From assembly GCA_947259215.1 (NCBI GenBank), contig CAMYLJ010000031.1, positions 1-55,111 on the forward strand: 55,111 nucleotides of DNA. Reading direction: 5' to 3'. The notes under the pieces were generated by a model. The model was not told where the DNA came from. It ran no database searches and was given only the letters and a program-made list of their open reading frames with translations. Every line of letters starts with the position of its first letter. The stretch's first letter is position 1. Positions 17,258 to 25,826 of this stretch are shown in pieces. Source of the stretch: an uncultured delta proteobacterium (lineage in GTDB: Bacteria > Myxococcota_A > UBA9160 > JAFDET01). The position numbers and the translations under genes were made by a program.

Positions 17258-18283
17258 TCATCGGGGCGCTTGCAGCGAAGCGCGCAGACGCCGCAGCCCC
17301 TCGTCGACGCGGATCTTGGGCTTCCAGTCCAGGTCGCGCCGCGCGGCCGAGATGTCGAACCAGTGCGACGTGGCGAGCTCACGCGCGAGGAAGCGGGTCA
17401 TCAGGGGCTCGCCGCGCAGGGGCAGCGCCCGGTAGAGGGCCTCCAGCACGAAGCCAGCCGCCAGCGCGAGTCGCGCCGGCACTGCGCGCGTGAGCGGCGG
17501 CAGGTCCGCGGCCGCGAGCAGGTGGTTCACCATCTCCCACAGGCGCACCGGCTTGCCGGCACTCAGGAAGTAGGCGCTTCCGGCAACGGGCGAGCCGGGG
17601 GAGAGCCGCTCCGCCGCGCGCAGGTGGGCCTCCGCTGCGTCGTCGACGTAGATCATGTCCACCTCGTTGCGCCCGTCGCCGACGATGGGCAGGCGGCCGG
17701 CGCGCGCGCGGGCTGTGATGCGGGGCACGAAGTGAGGGTCGCCGGGGCCCCAGATCAGGTGCGGTCGCAGCGAAACCGTCGCGAGGTCGGGACCGTTCGC
17801 GTCGAGCACGAGACGCTCGGCGATCGCCTTGCTCTCGGGATAGGCCGATTCGTAGTGGGAGGCATAGGGAACCGACTCGTCGACTCCGCACAGGTCGCGG
17901 CCGTCGAAGACCACGCTCGGCGTGCTGGTGTAGACCAGGCGCCCGACGCCCGCGGCCCGGCACCCCTCGAGCACGTGGCGAGTGCCCTCCACGTTGACCC
18001 GCCAGAACTCGCGACGGGGACCCCAGACGCCTGCCCGGGCGGCAACGTGGAAGACGACGCTCCGCCCCACGCACGCACGCCGTACGGCGGCCGCATCGCC
18101 CAGGTCGCCGCGCAGCGTCTCGACCCCGAGCGCCGTGAGCTCCGGGTAGTCGCCGCGGGCGAAGCTGGCGACCGGCACGCCGCGCTCCCGCAACCGCTCG
18201 ACGACGGCGCGGCCGAGGAAGCCGCCGCCGCCCGTCACCAGCGCCGGGGTGGAGGCGTCGAGCGGCGCGAGCGGGGCGCTCAA
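17258..18283 (-). CDS. oleD: OleD-type NAD(P)-dependent ketone reductase, 341 aa
   Basis: A short-chain/epimerase-superfamily reductase. In olefin biosynthesis OleD reduces the 2-alkyl-3-ketoacid made by OleA to the 2-alkyl-3-hydroxyacid. The cofactor motif TGGGGFLG follows a short N-terminus. The catalytic pair is YPESK (Tyr and Lys of YxxxK), with upstream Ser/Thr in VYTSTPSVVFDG; SLRPHLIWGPGD is the usual later signature. The start is a TTG at 18283 overlapping the oleC stop (TTGA), with GGAG six bases upstream. It is the third gene of the minus-strand oleB-oleC-oleD operon. Without context it could only be called a 3-beta-HSD-like reductase. Confidence 0.88.
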   Translation of the reverse strand: MSAPLAPLDASTPALVTGGGGFLGRAVVERLRERGVPVASFARGDYPELTALGVETLRGDLGDAAAVRRACVGRSVVFHVAARAGVWGPRREFWRVNVEGTRHVLEGCRAAGVGRLVYTSTPSVVFDGRDLCGVDESVPYASHYESAYPESKAIAERLVLDANGPDLATVSLRPHLIWGPGDPHFVPRITARARAGRLPIVGDGRNEVDMIYVDDAAEAHLRAAERLSPGSPVAGSAYFLSAGKPVRLWEMVNHLLAAADLPPLTRAVPARLALAAGFVLEALYRALPLRGEPLMTRFLARELATSHWFDISAARRDLDWKPKIRVDEGLRRLRASLQAPR

Positions 18284-19932
18284 CGTCGCTCCGACGCCCA
18301 GCGCGCCAGCTCGGATCGGTCGATCTTGGAGTTGTGGCGCCGATCCACCGGGAAGCCGGGATGGAAGAGCACGCGGCGGATCGCGCGCGTCGTCTCGTGA
18401 GCGGCACAGAGTGCCAGCACGTCGTCGGCGATCCGCTGCCGCTCCTCCGCCCCAAGTCGTTGCTCGAGCTCGAGGCAGAGCACCGGATCCTGGGCACCGG
18501 GTGCGCCCACCCCGACCAGCGCGCTGCGGAATACCTCGGGATGCTGGTTCGCGACGCCCTCGCAGGGCACCGGGAAGAGCGTGCCGTGCGCCGTCTCCAC
18601 CCGGTGCACCTTGCGTCCGCAGAACCACAGGCGCCCCTTCCCGTCGAGACGGCCCAGGTCGCCCATCCGGTGCAGGACGCAACCGTCGGGACCGCGAATC
18701 TTGGCCAACGCGTTGTCGCGCGGCCGGCGCCAATAGGCGGCGGTGACCATCGGTCCCGACACCACCAACTCGCCGACCGCGCCCTCCGGAGCCAGCAGCT
18801 CGTCGGACCAGACCTCCATGGGATCGTCCCGGATCTCCATCACGCGCACGCGCACCTGCCGCACGGGGCGCCCCACGCAGACTCCGCCGCCGCAGGCGGA
18901 TTCCACTCGCGTCTCCTCGAGGATCTCCCGGCTCTCGATCGAGGCCACCGGCAGCGCCTCGGTCGCCCCGTACGGGGTGTGGAACTCCGCGTCCGGCGGT
19001 AGCACGGCGCGCATGCGTTCGACGATGTCGGCCCGCACCGGCGCCCCGGCGGAGAGCACGCGCCGGATCGAGCCGAGGTGCAGCGCCCGCGCCTGGCAGT
19101 GCCGCGAGAGGCGGTCGATCAGCGCCGGCGAGCCGAACATGCGCGTCGCCCCGTGGTCCTCGATCGCCTCGACCAGGCGCGCCGGGTCGGCGCTGGCGGG
19201 CCGGCTCGCATCCATGTCGGGCACCACGGCGGTCACGCCGAGCGCGGCGTCGAAGAGCGCGAAGGGCGGGAAGGTCGCCAGATTGACGCCGTCCTCGTCG
19301 AGCTGAAAGAGCTCCTCGAGGAACTCGAGCTGGGCGGCGAAGATGCCGTGCGTATAGACCACGCCCTTGGGCACGCCGGTGCTGCCGCTGGTGAAGAAGA
19401 TCCCGGAGACGTCGTCCGCGTCCAGCGCCGCGATCGGGTAGGGGGGATCCGGGGCGTCGCGCAGCGCCTCCAGGCGATGGCCGCTCCAGCCCCGCCCCAC
19501 CGTCACCAGCGTGCGGAGCGAGCCGCGCCCCCAGCCCAGCAGCGCGCGCGCGGCGTGGGCACGCGGAACGCCGACGAAGGCCTCCGGCTCCGCCTCGCCC
19601 AGGCAGACCCCGAGGTTGCGGCGGCCGAGCCCGGGATCGACGAGCACCAGCGGGGCCCCGACCTTGAAGAGCGCGAAGGCCGCGGTGAAGAAGTCGAGGC
19701 CCGGGGGAACCATCAGCACGGTGCGCGTGCCGCGCACGATGCCGACCCGCTCGAAGCCGCGCGCCAGCCGGTCGCTCTCGCGGTCGAGCTGCGCGAAGCC
19801 CAGCTGGACGTAGCGCGCGCGCCCGGAGCGGTCGCGCCCCGCGGCGCACACCACCGCGGGCCGGAAGGGCCGGCGCCGGGCGGCTTCGCGCAGCCGCCGC
19901 GCCACGTTCCAGCCGCGCTCGGCCTCGCTCAT
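18280..19932 (-). CDS. oleC: OleC-type beta-lactone synthetase (AMP-binding), 550 aa
   Basis: A member of the ANL (acyl/aryl-CoA ligase) superfamily. OleC converts the 2-alkyl-3-hydroxyacid with ATP into a cis beta-lactone rather than a CoA ester. Visible ANL cores: phosphate loop FFTSGSTGVPKGVVYTH, YGATEALPVAS, the hinge region MGDLGRLDGKGRLWFCGRK, and a C-terminal NSKIDR with the adenylation Lys. The ATG at 19932 overlaps the oleB stop (ATGA) and has no ribosome site of its own, which suggests coupled translation. Neighbours oleB and oleD make OleC far more likely than a generic acyl-CoA ligase. Confidence 0.88.
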   Translation of the reverse strand: MSEAERGWNVARRLREAARRRPFRPAVVCAAGRDRSGRARYVQLGFAQLDRESDRLARGFERVGIVRGTRTVLMVPPGLDFFTAAFALFKVGAPLVLVDPGLGRRNLGVCLGEAEPEAFVGVPRAHAARALLGWGRGSLRTLVTVGRGWSGHRLEALRDAPDPPYPIAALDADDVSGIFFTSGSTGVPKGVVYTHGIFAAQLEFLEELFQLDEDGVNLATFPPFALFDAALGVTAVVPDMDASRPASADPARLVEAIEDHGATRMFGSPALIDRLSRHCQARALHLGSIRRVLSAGAPVRADIVERMRAVLPPDAEFHTPYGATEALPVASIESREILEETRVESACGGGVCVGRPVRQVRVRVMEIRDDPMEVWSDELLAPEGAVGELVVSGPMVTAAYWRRPRDNALAKIRGPDGCVLHRMGDLGRLDGKGRLWFCGRKVHRVETAHGTLFPVPCEGVANQHPEVFRSALVGVGAPGAQDPVLCLELEQRLGAEERQRIADDVLALCAAHETTRAIRRVLFHPGFPVDRRHNSKIDRSELARWASERR

Positions 19933-20837
19933 GGGAGGGGCACCGGGTGCGCGGCGAGGAACTCGCACACCCGGGGCACGATCTCGTCGCGGGCATCCTC
20001 CAGGACGTAGTGGCCGGCGCCCGGGTAGCGGTGCACCTCCGCCTTGGGAAGCTCAAGCTGCCACTGGCGCAGGAAGTGGTCGTCGAAGATGAAGTCGCGC
20101 GCCCCCCAGCAGATCAGGGCAGGTCGGTCGCGGAGGTTCGCGAGCCCGGCCTGCACCTCGAGCGCGGTCGGCCAGGAGGGATCGTCCGGCCCGAGCGGAA
20201 TGTCCTGAACGAAGCGCAGGGTCGCGATCCGGTTCTGCCAGGAATCGTAGGGCGCAAGGTACGCGCGACGCACCAGGGCGGGGAGACGGGACTTCGGGCC
20301 CACCCAGGCCGCGATCCGGGCGAAGGCGTTCAGGCCCTGCACGAGCCAGCCCATCACGCGCAGGTCGCGCACCATCCCGAGCTGCCAGGGCAGCTTCTTG
20401 CTGGCCGGCAGCGGGAACGCCGCGGTGTTGAGGATCACGAGGCGGGCCACCCGATCGGGGTGGCGCGCCGCCCAGCCGAACCCGATCGCCCCGCCCCAGT
20501 CGTGCGTCACCAGGGTCACGTCGCGCACGATCCCGAGCTCCTCGAGCAACGCCTCGAGGTCGTCGATCCGGCTCGCCAGGCGGTAGCTGTAGCGGTCGTC
20601 GCCTGGCTTGTCGGAGAGCCCGCATCCGATGTGGTCGGGGACCACCACCCGAAAGCGGTCGCGGAGCGCCGTCACCAGATCGCGGTAGTAGAACGACCAG
20701 GTGGGATTGCCGTGCACCATGACGACGGGCGGACCCTGCCCTTCGTCGAGGTAGTGCTGGCGGAGTCCGCCGCGCGTGACGTAGTGGCTCTCGAAGGGAT
20801 AGAGCGTCCGGAACGGTGAGAGGTCGAAGCTCACCAC
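19929..20837 (-). CDS. oleB: OleB-type beta-lactone decarboxylase (haloalkane-dehalogenase fold), 302 aa
   Basis: An alpha/beta hydrolase. OleB cleaves CO2 from the beta-lactone made by OleC to give the cis-olefin. The oxyanion region is MVHGNPTWSFYYRDL. The nucleophile is Asp in VTHDWGGAIG, with the halide-site-like Trp next to it, and the catalytic His is in YPGAGHYVLED. The haloalkane-dehalogenase-like start SFDLSPFRTLYPFESHYV supports a GTG start at 20837, where AGGAGG is immediately upstream; an ATG at about 20870 would add a poorly conserved extension. It is the first gene of oleBCD on the minus strand, reading away from oleA. Confidence 0.87.
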   Translation of the reverse strand: MVSFDLSPFRTLYPFESHYVTRGGLRQHYLDEGQGPPVVMVHGNPTWSFYYRDLVTALRDRFRVVVPDHIGCGLSDKPGDDRYSYRLASRIDDLEALLEELGIVRDVTLVTHDWGGAIGFGWAARHPDRVARLVILNTAAFPLPASKKLPWQLGMVRDLRVMGWLVQGLNAFARIAAWVGPKSRLPALVRRAYLAPYDSWQNRIATLRFVQDIPLGPDDPSWPTALEVQAGLANLRDRPALICWGARDFIFDDHFLRQWQLELPKAEVHRYPGAGHYVLEDARDEIVPRVCEFLAAHPVPLP

Positions 20838-20895
20838 GCCTCCTCTGGCAGGACCGCCGTCTCCTTCCATACCACACGGCGGCAGTGCGTCATCT

Positions 20896-20921
20896 CGCAT
20901 TCGCTGTCATGACGCAATGCG
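20896..20921. promoter_or_regulatory. Candidate operator in the oleB/oleA divergent intergenic region
   Basis: An 8-bp palindrome GTCATGAC (20906-20913) sits inside an outer inverted pair, CGCATT (20896-20901) and AATGCG (20916-20921). It lies near the middle-left of the ~216-bp gap between the divergent oleB and oleA starts, where a regulator could act on both. No clear -35/-10 pair is visible around it. Confidence 0.35.
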
Positions 20922-21053
20922 ACACCCGCAAACCTAGCAACGAGAATGAGGGGTCTGCACCCCGCAACATGGATTGCCTCGAGAAGGGCGCTTTACAGCC
21001 CGGAGCGGCTATGGGAAAATTGACGAGCGCGCGATTATGGAGCCCCCCAAACG

Positions 21054-22163
21054 ATGAGCGAAACTGCGGTGAATGACGCAGTCGAAGCCGGCGGCAAGCC
21101 CAGGGAGGCCGCCGGCAACTGGCGCAGCCGCATCGAGAGTGTCGGCGTCCGGCTTCCGGAGCAACGCCTCGCTACCGACGAGCTGATGGGGCGCTGCCGA
21201 CGCGCGGCCCGGGTCGACCTCGCGTCGCTCACCGGGATCCGAGAGCGGCGCGTCTGCCGCGAGGGGGAGGACTCCCTCTCGCTCGGCGTGGACGCCGCCT
21301 GGGATTGTCTGGCGCGCTCGCGCCACAGCCCGGCCGACCTCGATGTGCTGATCAGCTGCAGCATCAGCAAGTACGTGGACGGGCTGTCCTACCGCTTCGA
21401 GCCAGCGCTCAGCCTCTCGATCAAGGAGGCGCTCGGCGCCAGCCAATGCTTCAACTTCGACGTCACCAATGCCTGCGCGGGGATGCTGACGGGGATCAGC
21501 ATCCTCGACGCCATGCTGCGCGCGGGCCAGATCCGCTGTGGCATGGTGGTGAGCGGCGAGTACATCACGCACATCGCCGACAACGCGGTGCGCAGCGTGC
21601 GCAGCATCGCGAGCCGCCAGCTCGCCTCGCTGACCGTGGGCGACGCGGGCGCCGCCGTGATCGTGGACCGCGTCGAGGGCACCGACCAGGGGATCGCCGC
21701 CTGCGAGCTGGTCACCATCGCGGAGCACAGCGGGCTCTGCATCGGCAAGCCGTTCCGGAACGGGCCCGGGGGCGTCATGCACACGCGCGCCAAGAAGCTC
21801 CACCAGGAGGCGATCGCCCACGGCTCGCCCGTGATCCAGCGCGCGCTCGACCGCGCCGGCTGGGAGATCGAGGACGTCGACGTGCTGATCCCGCACCAGA
21901 CCTCGGTGCGCGCACTCCGCGCCGGCCAGAAGCACTTCACGGCGACCCTCGGGGGGTGGGCGCGCGAGATGGTGAACAACCTCGACTCCTTCGGGAACAC
22001 CGCCTCCACCACGCACTTCGTCGCGCTGCACCGCTATCTGCGCGAGGGCCGCCTGCGTCCAGAAAGCCGGGTGATGTTGCTCGGCTTCGCCTCGGGAATC
22101 GTGATCGGCGGGCTCGTGTTCCACGTGGGAGAGCTGGGAGGCGACCATGTCCGCGCTGGTTGA
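21054..22163 (+). CDS. oleA: OleA-like KASIII/thiolase-fold condensing enzyme, 369 aa
   Basis: A thiolase-superfamily (FabH/KASIII-like) enzyme. OleA joins two fatty acyl-CoAs head-to-head in a non-decarboxylative Claisen condensation to give a 2-alkyl-3-ketoacid. The catalytic triad is intact: Cys141 in FDVTNACAGM, His281 in LIPHQTS and Asn315 in DSFGNTAST. The late Gly-rich strand LLGFASGIVIGGLVFHV is typical. The OleA call rests on adjacency to oleBCD; by sequence alone it is a KASIII-family protein. The ATG at 21054 has only a distant GGAG. Its 3' end overlaps the next gene by 17 bp, so the two products are made together. Confidence 0.8.
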   Translation: MSETAVNDAVEAGGKPREAAGNWRSRIESVGVRLPEQRLATDELMGRCRRAARVDLASLTGIRERRVCREGEDSLSLGVDAAWDCLARSRHSPADLDVLISCSISKYVDGLSYRFEPALSLSIKEALGASQCFNFDVTNACAGMLTGISILDAMLRAGQIRCGMVVSGEYITHIADNAVRSVRSIASRQLASLTVGDAGAAVIVDRVEGTDQGIAACELVTIAEHSGLCIGKPFRNGPGGVMHTRAKKLHQEAIAHGSPVIQRALDRAGWEIEDVDVLIPHQTSVRALRAGQKHFTATLGGWAREMVNNLDSFGNTASTTHFVALHRYLREGRLRPESRVMLLGFASGIVIGGLVFHVGELGGDHVRAG

Positions 22164-23040
22164 AGCCATCCGCCGCGCCGCGCCACCGCCGCGCTGGCGG
22201 CAGCGCTCGTCGGTCAGGCTCGCCGCCGACGCCGGGCGCCGCGCGCTCGCCTCGGCGGGCGACCCCGATCGCATCGATCTCGTGGTGAACGTAGGGGTGT
22301 ACCGCGACCAGAACATTCTCGAGCCCGCCATGGCTCCGCTGATCCAGAGCCGTCTCGGCCCGCTCGGCCTCCGCAAGGACGTCTTCTCCTTCGACCTGGC
22401 CAATGGCGCCTGCGGACTCCTCGACGCCTTCCGCGTCGTCGACAGCCTGATGCGCGCGGGCTCGGTGCGCCGCGCGCTGGTGCTGGCCTCCGACGTCGAT
22501 CCCAATCCGGGCCGCTCGCAGGGCCTCGCGGTCGGCGCCGCCGGGGTCGGCGTGGTGCTGGCGGCGGGAGACGGGCGCGAGGGCTTCCGCGCCTTCCACG
22601 CCGAGACCTTCTCGAAGCACGCCCACCTCTACGAGAGCCGGGTGGAGTGGCTGGGCCCCGCGCGCTCGCGCTGGCTCGGCCGCAGCCCCGGTCACGCGAT
22701 CCGCCGGCGCGCCGTCGACGCCTACGCCGAGCGCTGCGCCGAGAGCGCCGCGCTGGCGGCCGCGCGTTTCCTCGAGGCTCGAGGTCTGGCGCCCGAGGAC
22801 CTCGACGTCGTCGTTGCGCCGGAGCTCCCGCCGGGCCTTCCGCAGCGCCTGGCCGAGCTTCTCGGGATCTCGGAGAAGCAGCTGGCGAGCGATCCGGACT
22901 CGGCAGGCACCTGCTCGGCGGCCCCCGGACTCGCCCTCGAGGCCGCCTTCGCGAGCGGTCGCATGGCGGCCGCCCGCCGCGCGCTGCTGGTGGCCGCGGG
23001 CGCCGGTATCACGGTGTCGCTCGCCCTCTACGAGCGCTGA
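22147..23040 (+). CDS. Second, catalytically degenerate KASIII-like protein, 297 aa
   Basis: The thiolase fold is recognisable: VFSFDLANGACGLLDAFRVV in the nucleophile position and RRALLVAAGAGITVSLALYE as the last strand. Aligned without gaps to the OleA-like protein, the Cys is shifted by one residue (Cys89 falls on the next position), the His position is Pro225, and the Asn position is Thr255. It is also about 70 residues shorter, mainly at the N-terminus. A strong GGGAGG precedes the ATG, which lies inside the oleA 3' end. By analogy with heteromeric KASIII pairs such as PqsB/PqsC, it may be a non-catalytic or specificity partner of OleA. That role is inference. Confidence 0.72.
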   Translation: MSALVEAIRRAAPPPRWRQRSSVRLAADAGRRALASAGDPDRIDLVVNVGVYRDQNILEPAMAPLIQSRLGPLGLRKDVFSFDLANGACGLLDAFRVVDSLMRAGSVRRALVLASDVDPNPGRSQGLAVGAAGVGVVLAAGDGREGFRAFHAETFSKHAHLYESRVEWLGPARSRWLGRSPGHAIRRRAVDAYAERCAESAALAAARFLEARGLAPEDLDVVVAPELPPGLPQRLAELLGISEKQLASDPDSAGTCSAAPGLALEAAFASGRMAAARRALLVAAGAGITVSLALYER

Positions 23041-23051
23041 GCCCGCACGCG

Positions 23052-23783
23052 GTGGAGCGGGAGATCGCCGCCGGAGTGGGCGACGCGTGGGAGGAAGCGC
23101 TCCGCGCCTGGGACGGTCGGCTCGACCGGGCGGAGGCCCGCAAGGCCGCCAGGCAATTCGAGGCGCTGGCGAAGCGCGAGCTCGAGAATCCGGACGCCTG
23201 GGCATGGTGCGCGCGGTCCTCCTACTTCCTGGGCGACTACGAGCCGGACAACGCGCGGCGGCGCGACCACTTCGAGCGCGGCATGAAGCTCGGGCAGCGC
23301 GGCATCGCGCTCGAGGGCCGGCATCCCGCCTCCCTCTTCTGGACCTCCGTGTGCGAGGCGAGCTACGTCGAATGGATCGGGATGCTGCGCCGGGCCACCT
23401 ACGTGCCCGAGATCCTCGGCTACATGAAGCGGCTCTGGGACGACGAACCGACCTACTACTACCGCGGCGCCGCGCGGCTGCTCGGCCAGGCGCTGGTGCG
23501 CCAGCCGGGACTCATTCGGCGCTTCCTGCCTGTCGTGCTGCCCGGGATCGGTCCGGACACCGCGATCCGCGAGCTGCGCGAGACGATCGCCGAGGCCCCC
23601 CCCATCGTGCTCGCCCACCAGACGCTGGCGCAGCTGCTACACGCCGTCGAGGGCGACCGCGCTGCCGTGCACGAGCAGATCGAGGCCATCGAGGCCCTCG
23701 ACCCCGACGCGAACCCGCTCTTCGCCCCCGAGAATCACCTCGACCGCCCGCGCGCCCTGGAGCTGCTCCGAAAGCTCCGCTGA
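23052..23783 (+). CDS. Helical TPR-like protein, 243 aa (TRAP-associated TAtT-like)
   Basis: The frame continues the oleA operon 11 bp after the degenerate KASIII gene, from a GTG at 23052 without a clear ribosome site. The sequence is alpha-solenoid: RKAARQFEALAKRELENPDA, HFERGMKLGQRGIALEGRHP, SLFWTSVCEASYVEWIG, GAARLLGQALVRQPG. The pattern resembles the TPR-like component associated with TRAP transporters (TAtT), although no TRAP genes are nearby. There is no signal peptide. A role as scaffold for the Ole enzymes, known to form large assemblies in other bacteria, is speculative. Confidence 0.6.
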   Translation: MEREIAAGVGDAWEEALRAWDGRLDRAEARKAARQFEALAKRELENPDAWAWCARSSYFLGDYEPDNARRRDHFERGMKLGQRGIALEGRHPASLFWTSVCEASYVEWIGMLRRATYVPEILGYMKRLWDDEPTYYYRGAARLLGQALVRQPGLIRRFLPVVLPGIGPDTAIRELRETIAEAPPIVLAHQTLAQLLHAVEGDRAAVHEQIEAIEALDPDANPLFAPENHLDRPRALELLRKLR

Positions 23784-23791
23784 GCGGGGGT

Positions 23792-23863
23792 ACCATCGTC
23801 TACCGCAACCTGAGCGACCTCCTCGCGGGCCGGGTGGCCAACACCATGGAGCACGTCGGCTAG
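23792..23863 (+). repeat. Partial duplicate of the RND gene 3' end
   Basis: Starting eight bases after the TPR stop, the sequence encodes TIVYRNLSDLLAGRVANTME and ends HVG-stop. The RND exporter ends AIVYRNMSDLLANRVANTME then HVL-stop at 17158-17229. The two DNA stretches match over about 72 bp with few differences, in the same orientation, and lie at the two sides of the ole block. No start codon belongs to this frame. It is the 3' stub of an RND-cNMP gene or of a close paralogue. Confidence 0.85.
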
Positions 23864-25821
23864 CCGAGGACGACTCCCTCCCGGCGCTCGGCCAGGAGAC
23901 GCTTGATCTCCGGGAGCGCCTTCTCCGCCGCCTCGGCGCCGCGCTCGATCAGACCCTGGGTCTTGTAGAACTCGATCCAGGTGAACTCGGAGAGGTCCGG
24001 TGTGATGCGCACGTCGGCCGAGATGGCCTTGAACTGGCCCAGCTCGTGCTGGAGGATCTGGATGGTATTCATGAAGGTGTCCAGCGTGTTGGGCAGGCGG
24101 CGGTTGTCACCGAGGTAGGAGAGCGGGTTCAGCGCGTTCACCCGATGCCACAGCCGGGTGATGGCGTTGCTGACGCCCTTCCGGGGAGAAGGCACCGCGT
24201 TCACCGCGATGCAGAGGTCCGCACCCATCTCACGCACCACCTCGGCCGGCACGGGGTCCACCATGCTGCCATCGACGAGGACCCGGTCCCCCCGACGCAC
24301 GGGCACCCACAGCACCGGGACGGAGCAGCTCGTCCGGAAGGCCCGATCGACCCGCCCTTCGCCGATGGACACACGCTGGCCCGTCTCGATGTCGGTCGCG
24401 ACGACCCGGCAGGGAAGGCGCAGCTGCTCGAAGCGCTTCACCGGGCCCAGCAGCGGCGAGAAGATCGCGGTCAGGCGGTCTCCCGCCAGGATTCCCGGTC
24501 CGGTCAGCGTGAAGTCGAGAGCCGAGAGGGTGGTGAGCTTCGTGCCGATGCGTGCGGCGATCTCGAGCATCTCCTCGGGCGAGATCCCCGCCGCGTAGCC
24601 GAGGGCCACGATCGAACCCATGCTCGCGCCAGCGAGGAGATCCACCGGGATGTCGTTGTCCTCGAGGACGTTCAGCACGCCCACATGGGCGATGCCGAAG
24701 GCGGCTCCGCCGCCCACGGCGACGCCGACGCTCATCCCCAGGATCTTGCGCGCCAGCCGGCGCAGCGGCGGGGAGGCTGGCGCGCGGGGGTTGGCGCGCA
24801 GGTAGGCCACCCGACCCGGCCCCGGTCCCGGCGGCAACGCGGGGTCCTCGGGAATGACGAAGGGCTCGCAGTGGTTGACCGCAACGGGCAGGGAGGTCCG
24901 GTTGAAGAGGTTGATGACCTGAAAGACGCGCGGGGAGTCTCCAGCGCTCGGGTTCTCCCCGGGCTCCGCATGGTCGACGATCTCGACCGAGAGGTCCGCG
25001 ACCTCGCGCTTGCAGCCCGCCAGGAAGGCGGGCCGGCTGGCGAGGTCGACCACGACGTAGGGAAAGGCCTCAGCCAGTTTCGCCACGATGGCCTCGAAGC
25101 CCCGCACGAAGCCCTCCGGGCCCTCGCTGCCCACTGCGACGTCCAGCGCCGCAGCGTGCCCTGCCCGGACCTGGATCTCGCTCTTGATCCGGTCGAGGGG
25201 TACCTGCTCGGCGTCCGACAGCTCCAGCGGAGGCCGGCCGCGCTGCGCCGCCTCCGACAGGGGCAGGGTTCGCACCCGCAGCACTTCGACCTGGGCGTAT
25301 TCGCGCAGCAGTTCGGCCAGCGCGTCAGCCACCAGAGACTTCCCCTTGAGATCTGCAAGGGCCGAGACGGTCACCACGGTGGTCGGGCGGCGCGTCACCT
25401 CGCCCCGGTCGGTGGCCGCCAGTCGCCGGGTCAGCAGGGTCGAGAAGTAGTGGAGGACCTTCGCATTGTTGGCGAAGAAGCGGTTGAAGGACTCGCGGTC
25501 CAGCTCCAGGAGCTTCACGGCGCGAGCCGCCTTGACCGTGGCGCTGCGCCTGCCCTCGGAGAGCAGCGCCATCTCGCCCAGGACTTCACCGGCCCCGAGG
25601 CGGCTGAGGAGCCGCGGGTTCTCGGTTCCGGCCCACACTTCGAGCTCTCCACTCACGACGACGCAGAACGTGTCCCCCGCGTCCCCCTCGCGGAAGATCG
25701 TCCTGCCCTTGCGGTAGCTCTTCTCGGAGAACAGCGTGGCGACCGTGCGCAGCTCGTCGCGTGTGAAGCTGCTGAATAGCGGGGTGTGAGCGAGAAGCTC
25801 GACCTTCGTTTCCAGATCCAC
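23860..25821 (-). CDS. Patatin-like phospholipase with N-terminal cNMP-binding domain, 653 aa
   Basis: Related to neuropathy-target-esterase/RssA-type lipid hydrolases. Residues ~10-125 are a cNMP-binding fold, with YRKGRTIFREGDAGDTFCVV and a complete phosphate cassette VLGEMALLSEGRRSATV. A middle region (~140-300) resembles a nucleotide-binding Rossmann domain but lacks an obvious P-loop. Residues ~365-560 are the patatin domain: oxyanion GGGAAFGIAHVG, nucleophile GASMGS and catalytic Asp in LVDGSMVDPVP. No signal peptide is seen, so it probably acts on the inner leaflet. It starts at a GTG 5 bp after the acyltransferase stop, so they are co-transcribed. Its stop codon shares a CTAG with the RND stub on the other strand. 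Confidence 0.92.
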   Translation of the reverse strand: MDLETKVELLAHTPLFSSFTRDELRTVATLFSEKSYRKGRTIFREGDAGDTFCVVVSGELEVWAGTENPRLLSRLGAGEVLGEMALLSEGRRSATVKAARAVKLLELDRESFNRFFANNAKVLHYFSTLLTRRLAATDRGEVTRRPTTVVTVSALADLKGKSLVADALAELLREYAQVEVLRVRTLPLSEAAQRGRPPLELSDAEQVPLDRIKSEIQVRAGHAAALDVAVGSEGPEGFVRGFEAIVAKLAEAFPYVVVDLASRPAFLAGCKREVADLSVEIVDHAEPGENPSAGDSPRVFQVINLFNRTSLPVAVNHCEPFVIPEDPALPPGPGPGRVAYLRANPRAPASPPLRRLARKILGMSVGVAVGGGAAFGIAHVGVLNVLEDNDIPVDLLAGASMGSIVALGYAAGISPEEMLEIAARIGTKLTTLSALDFTLTGPGILAGDRLTAIFSPLLGPVKRFEQLRLPCRVVATDIETGQRVSIGEGRVDRAFRTSCSVPVLWVPVRRGDRVLVDGSMVDPVPAEVVREMGADLCIAVNAVPSPRKGVSNAITRLWHRVNALNPLSYLGDNRRLPNTLDTFMNTIQILQHELGQFKAISADVRITPDLSEFTWIEFYKTQGLIERGAEAAEKALPEIKRLLAERREGVVLG

Positions 25822-25826
25822 GGCTT

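Noticed and set aside
14257-17382. Long minus-strand frame opposite the RND gene
   Set aside because: The low-complexity His/Arg/Gln-rich translation is antisense to a clear membrane transporter.
23052-23783. TRAP transporter operon
   Set aside because: The TPR-like protein resembles TAtT, but there are no DctP, DctQ or DctM genes nearby.
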